In this document: piece by piece, positions 60,201-64,000 of the stretch
Layout of the letters: each line of letters opens with the position of its first letter
Numbering within the stretch: the first letter of the stretch is position 1
NCBI GenBank assembly: GCA_002633005.1
Contig: NMRA01000943.1
Coordinates: forward strand, 1 to 64,000
Reading direction: 5' to 3'
Length of the DNA: 64,000 bases
DNA from: Phoronis australis
Lineage: Eukaryota; Phoronida; Phoronidae
Notes under the pieces: generated by a model
The model's input: only the letters and a program-made list of their open reading frames with translations
The model's database searches: none
What the model was told of the DNA's origin: nothing
Program-made: the position numbers and the translations under genes

Positions 60201-60639
60201 ATTGCCAACGGCCACGTATGACGCAAATATGCTCAATATACATTGGGTGATTCAAGAAGACATCCTCTAGTGAGCCTTCTCCAAGATGATCGATGACCGT
60301 CGGGTATGCCGTTAGTATTTTGCGATTCCTCCTTTGGATATTGTAGACCTCCCTTTCCGCTTGCGTGGATTGATATAATGATTTCAACAAAGACAATTGT
60401 GATATTAAATGTAGGCTAAAGATTGGATGACCTAATTACGCAGTGGATGATAAACTTTAACACCACAGTGTATTAGCTCATCTATAGCGTCTCTTCTTGT
60501 AGATATTCCGTCTTTCGTTTCAAAGTGAAAACGTACCTGCCACAGGACAGCAATTGGCGGCATGTTCTGCCAAGAATATTGAGCCACAAATCAGTGCGAC
60601 GACATTTACGTCTACACGTCTGACCAGTCGAGCTGACAT
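57258..60639 (-). CDS. Secreted protein with two PAN/apple-like modules (4 exons)
   Basis: Minus-strand exons: 60639-60537, 60130-60065, 59460-59275 and 57670-57258 (stop 57260-57258). All introns are GT-AG, all junctions are phase 1, and the 768 bp give 255 residues. The ATG is the first after an in-frame TGA. Residues ~1-28 form a signal peptide (basic start, then VNVVALICGSIFLAEHA). Residues ~30-118 carry paired cysteines (CSLVC, SCRQTCIDDPSC, NCYIYKDW, VKVC) in a PAN/apple-like spacing. A Thr/Pro-rich linker follows with three ~12-residue repeats (TIPADPVTVSVQ, TIAADPVTLGVQ, TVPTEQTTLSST), likely O-glycosylated. A second, short PAN-like module ends CAFACSKMQRCHKFLA and TCELHGN. All-phase-1 exons are typical of shuffled extracellular modules. 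The ligand is unknown, and no specific orthologue is recognised. Confidence 0.75.
57780..58690. repeat. GAT/GGT trinucleotide microsatellite tract in the PAN-like gene intron
   Basis: Blocks of GATGGTGGTGATGGTGATG-type repeats (57785-57910, 58350-58490 and 58595-58690) are interspersed with AATAATAACAA tracts. Two similar halves (about 58150-58500 and 58495-58690) look like a local duplication, both containing TGACGTCAATGA or CAATGAATATGAATAATGG. A single-N join lies at 58421. His-rich and other open frames here are repeat artefacts. Confidence 0.85.
59698..59790. repeat. ~30-bp minisatellite in the PAN-like gene
   Basis: GTAACTTATGCAGTTGTTCATGCGG recurs three times, with a partial copy at the left edge and 2-5 base spacers between copies. 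It lies in the intron between exons 2 and 3. Confidence 0.8.
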
Positions 60640-60966
60640 GCTTTTCCTTCAGGGCAGAGGGCGCTATTTCTGCAATCAAAATTAATTATTTTGCGTGATC
60701 TTGAAACACACATTTGTGAATGCGATTTAATCTATTACCCTGCAACTAGAAGTCGTCTGGGTCAGAATAGTTACTGGAAAGGGATTTCTCAACTTCCAAC
60801 CATTGGCTAAACTTTAGGACGTCAACTTCGTTTTTCATGCAGTCAAACCGTGGAACCGGTCATCATTTGACATCATGCCCAAAGCGAAACTGCTATTCTG
60901 TGTCACGTGCTAGCGCTGACTAAGGTACATGTGGCAGTGGGGGGTTCTGGAACACCTCGGGTACTT

Positions 60967-61244
60967 CATGGGAGCACCCGGGGGGAGGGGCTCGGGGGAC
61001 TCGAACGAGCCTCTCCCCCCAAACCAATTTGGCGAATTAGGCAAAAGTTCCACCTCAGTGAAACAAAAAGTCCGAGTAAATGAGACTAAATTCCACAAAG
61101 TCCACAGGAATTCAGTGCGCCTTGCGCGATTGGCAGGCTTGAACCTAGTGACCCCGTTTTTTTTAGTCCTCGTTGAGTTTTTTCAGTGAAACGTCCACAT
61201 ATCGAAGGATTCGAGCCCCCTGTATTTTAGGCTGGGTGCGCATG
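60967..61244 (+). mobile_element. MITE with GCGCACCCA ends (copy 2)
   Basis: The interior matches the inverted copy at 2736-2970 (AACAAAAAGTCCGAG, CCCGTTTTTT, TTCGAGCCCCC, GGCTGGGTGCGC). GTACTTC precedes the left end and GTACTTT follows the right end, a likely 6-7-bp target duplication. An extra GGGGCTCGGGGG-type palindrome lies near the left end. Confidence 0.68.
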
Positions 61245-64000
61245 TACTTTCGCAGCTTTAAGATAATCTGAGGCAACAGAAATATCCGAATTGTTCCAGA
61301 TGCGTAAACCGAGTCGTGTTGCCCCACCCTTTACTTCGGCACTGACAAAATCTCATTTAGTTTTCACCACATTCAGTGACGTCGTGACGGAGAACAGTGC
61401 TGTTGCGCCCGTACGCTAGCTAACAGAGTGGAGAACAGCCAATGCGCCGTCAAACCATCCACAGGCAAAAATAAAAAGATAACGTAATTATAGGTGGTCG
61501 AGGAAGACTTTCTTTAGTGATAGGGTAAAGAAAATGTGAACTCACCCCCAGGCGGTCGACACTAGTTTCACCCATGTCAGCCCCAGTCCTTACCCGTTTA
61601 TATTGCCCTGACGCCCTTGTATCCCCGGTGGTCACGAAGTTTCGGCTTCTCTTGAGCTTTTTTAAATCAATGGTACACAAGTCTAGGATATTTTTTTCTG
61701 GTCGCTTAATTTAGTGGGAGGGTACCAACCCCATTCCACGATAGGGGTCGCTCGCCCCCTGCCCCGCCTTCATACTTCTTTGAGTAAAACATAGGTAAAA
61801 CAAGCCAAGTTATTGGTCAGGAGATTTTGGACTAAATGGCGTCCGCTTACAGCGTCACTGGTCAGTCTTTCGGAATAGCACTGACATTGGAGTTAAAAGT
61901 TATCGATAAATATCACAACTCTTATAATTCATTATCTTTTCTGAAGGTTCGAACAGGAAATCAAAATGCAAAACGCTAAAACTTGGATAATTGTTTCGTT
62001 TAACCCCACTTCACACTGTTTCTTACCTTAAGCTACATTTTGCCGTGTTTAGCTGGCTAAAAATAATAATTAGTCTCACAGTATTCAGTCTTTAGCATGA
62101 CCGCATTCCACCTCCGTTACCGACTCAAATCCCAACGAGGCAAAATGCGTGCACATGTAAATGAAGTTCAAACCCAATAAACTTTGAAGCGTTTTCTTGA
62201 GCAGATGGTTTCGATGTTCTTGTCGGTAACAGAGAAAGGATCCTATCCCAGTAAATTTATGAGACCGATTTTATGAGAGCTTTTGTCCATTTCAATTATC
62301 CTTCTTGGCCAGAAAATTTGTGCGATATGTACTGTAACTTTAAGCAGACGTCTCAGTAAACCTGACCCTTTAAGAAAAAAAAATGTTCAAACTCGTTATC
62401 TCTTCTGAAAGAGCGCTCATCAATAAATCTTTAAAAATCTAAAATCTGGATTGTTTCCCTACCGCTTGAGATGCTTCAAAGTCTGTTTTCATGTAAGAAG
62501 ACGTGGCAGGCATCTGTATTGTAACAGTTTAGAGTAGAATATTCAGGCAAGCTGTCTAGCCGAAGGTAAGTAGAAACAATCATCGACTCTGTTCTTTTTA
62601 TTTTTTATCCCACGCCGTTGAATCTGTCGGGGGAAATACGGTCAGGAAATAAAGTTTTCCGCATTCACCTCCCGCACTAATTTAACAGAGACCTCTGACA
62701 TGGAAAGTTCACTGAAAAGGTAGGTCAATGTCGACTCGACGTCTTCTGACCCGGTTCGATCATCAAACTTTCCGAATATAGTTTAAAGTAACACAGTTGC
62801 AACAGTGTAACTAACAATCGACATGCAACCAGGCCCTAAACTTAAAATCTGGAACAAAACTGTTAATTATAAGACACTTATGTCTCAGTTCTCAATTGCT
62901 GAATAGTACATGTATATCATGTGCAAATCAGGCGCCGATTCCTAGGAAATTAAAAAATTAAATATTGTTGTTTTGTAACTATTTCCAGAGGATGTTACAA
63001 GTTCACTGCTCAGTTGCCGTTGTTTTCATCTTTGCTACCTCTTTTCATGAAATAAATCGTTACTTTCTAAAACTGTCACTTTTACAAGAGAAAACTTGCA
63101 ACTTAACGAGCAAGGACATACATACATGTATAGGATGTGATCCGCCATGTGAACCGCCTGGATGAAGTATTTGAAAAATCTGCCAAAAATGCAAGAAACT
63201 TAGGGATTCGAAGCGCATGGGATAAATACAAAACGTACCTCGATTGGCGTACATGAAGTAATATCCCACTCGACCTTATTCCGCGGAATAATGTCTCGTG
63301 GTATATTTATTTACTTCTCGGTACGTTATGTGTATTTCTTATGCGACAGCTAAAACTAAGACTTCAAACCTATTTTTTATATTTCTATTTTTTTATACAT
63401 TTATTGGCAATGAGAAAAACATTACAATATCACAAAAAGACAAAGAACATCGCAGACACACACACATACACACACGCGCGCGCGCGCGCGCGCATACCCA
63501 TAACTAATCCTCTTGACTGCTAAGAAAAACCGTTTCATAGTTTTTTCTTTTTTCATGAAAGAAACTCGAAAAATCGAAATACAACAAGAAGAAACAAAAA
63601 TAAGAACTTACTTTTTAGGAAAAAGAAAAGTTTACTTCAACCGAGCGGGGACTTCAGTTAATAGTGAAATATAAAGCACACGAAACAGACATCGTGCCAA
63701 GAAACTGATCCGCTTTCACAAGGCTATAAAACAGTAATTTAGTCCAAAGTGGTTTGTCAGTACCGGTGTTTAAATTTCAAACTTTTGCCAAAGTTTGTTT
63801 GCGTATGGAACTGTAACAAAAAACGTATTCGGCGATCTCCATTTTGTTTCATTTTGCAGATTTTTATAGGCAAAGATTATAATACAAAATATTACAACTC
63901 AAACAAATATGTAAAATTGCCCGAAGCAAACTAATTGCAGCTTTTAAATTTGCACCACTACTCGAATGAAAATCAAAGTTCCCACAAAAACTGGGATGGC
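61245..64000. other. No convincing gene; one low-confidence small frame and a dinucleotide repeat
   Basis: A plus-strand frame at 62965-63165 encodes a hydrophobic N-terminal stretch (VAVVFIFATSF) and a cysteine-rich tail (CIGCDPPCEPPG). It could be part of a small secreted protein but has no supporting context. An ACACAC/GCGCGC dinucleotide tract lies at 63459-63494. Otherwise I see only AT-rich DNA. Confidence 0.4.
63459..63494. repeat. (AC)n-(GC)n compound microsatellite
   Basis: Alternating AC units pass into an uninterrupted run of GC units at about 63475-63492. An alternating purine-pyrimidine tract of this kind can adopt Z-DNA. Confidence 0.9.

Overview
The window is animal nuclear DNA. 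It shows spliced genes with GT-AG introns, AT-rich non-coding DNA dense in the word ACATGTA, a Tx1/L1-type LINE, many TIR elements and MITEs, and assembly gaps. The gene set and repeat types suggest a marine invertebrate, perhaps a cephalochordate or hemichordate; a mollusc is not excluded. I cannot name the species.

Four genes can be supported. (1) TRUB2, a mitochondrial TruB-type pseudouridine synthase, is complete on the + strand in eight exons (26975-38077) that join into a 330-codon frame. (2) ASS1, argininosuccinate synthase, lies on the - strand. Nine frame-consistent exons (48393-39034) encode the C-terminal ~310 residues; the N-terminal ATP-binding exons were not found. TRUB2 and ASS1 converge tail to tail, about 0.95 kb apart. 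(3) An unnamed secreted protein on the - strand (60639-57258, four exons, 255 codons) has a signal peptide, two PAN/apple-like cysteine modules and a Thr/Pro-rich repeat linker. (4) The 5' end of an ankyrin-repeat-like gene lies on the - strand: one internal exon (7871-7782) and two alternative first exons (19054-18998 and 21377-21327) inside a tandem duplication.

Layout: 1-7.8 kb is gene-poor with small MITEs and a diverged tandem repeat. 7.8-21.5 kb is the ankyrin gene's 5' end, whose intron holds a 5.1-kb TIR element carrying a decayed FEN1/XPG-like nuclease gene. 21.5-27 kb is intergenic with three small TIR elements. 27-38 kb is TRUB2; its introns hold a 3.6-kb TIR element, a LINE with a 14-bp target duplication, and a 71-72-bp minisatellite. 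39-48.4 kb is ASS1, with repeats and a Penelope-like inverted repeat in its introns. 48.4-57.2 kb has no recognised exon. 57.2-60.6 kb is the PAN-like gene with a GAT/GGT microsatellite intron. 60.6-64 kb has a MITE and no convincing gene.

Assembly warnings: long gaps lie at 13701-14006, 33276-33555 and 47651-48174. Single-N joins lie at 20910, 29328, 34347, 52110 and 58421. At the first three of these the sequence on one side is repeated on the other, so those repeats are probably overlapping haplotypes or mis-joined copies, not biology.
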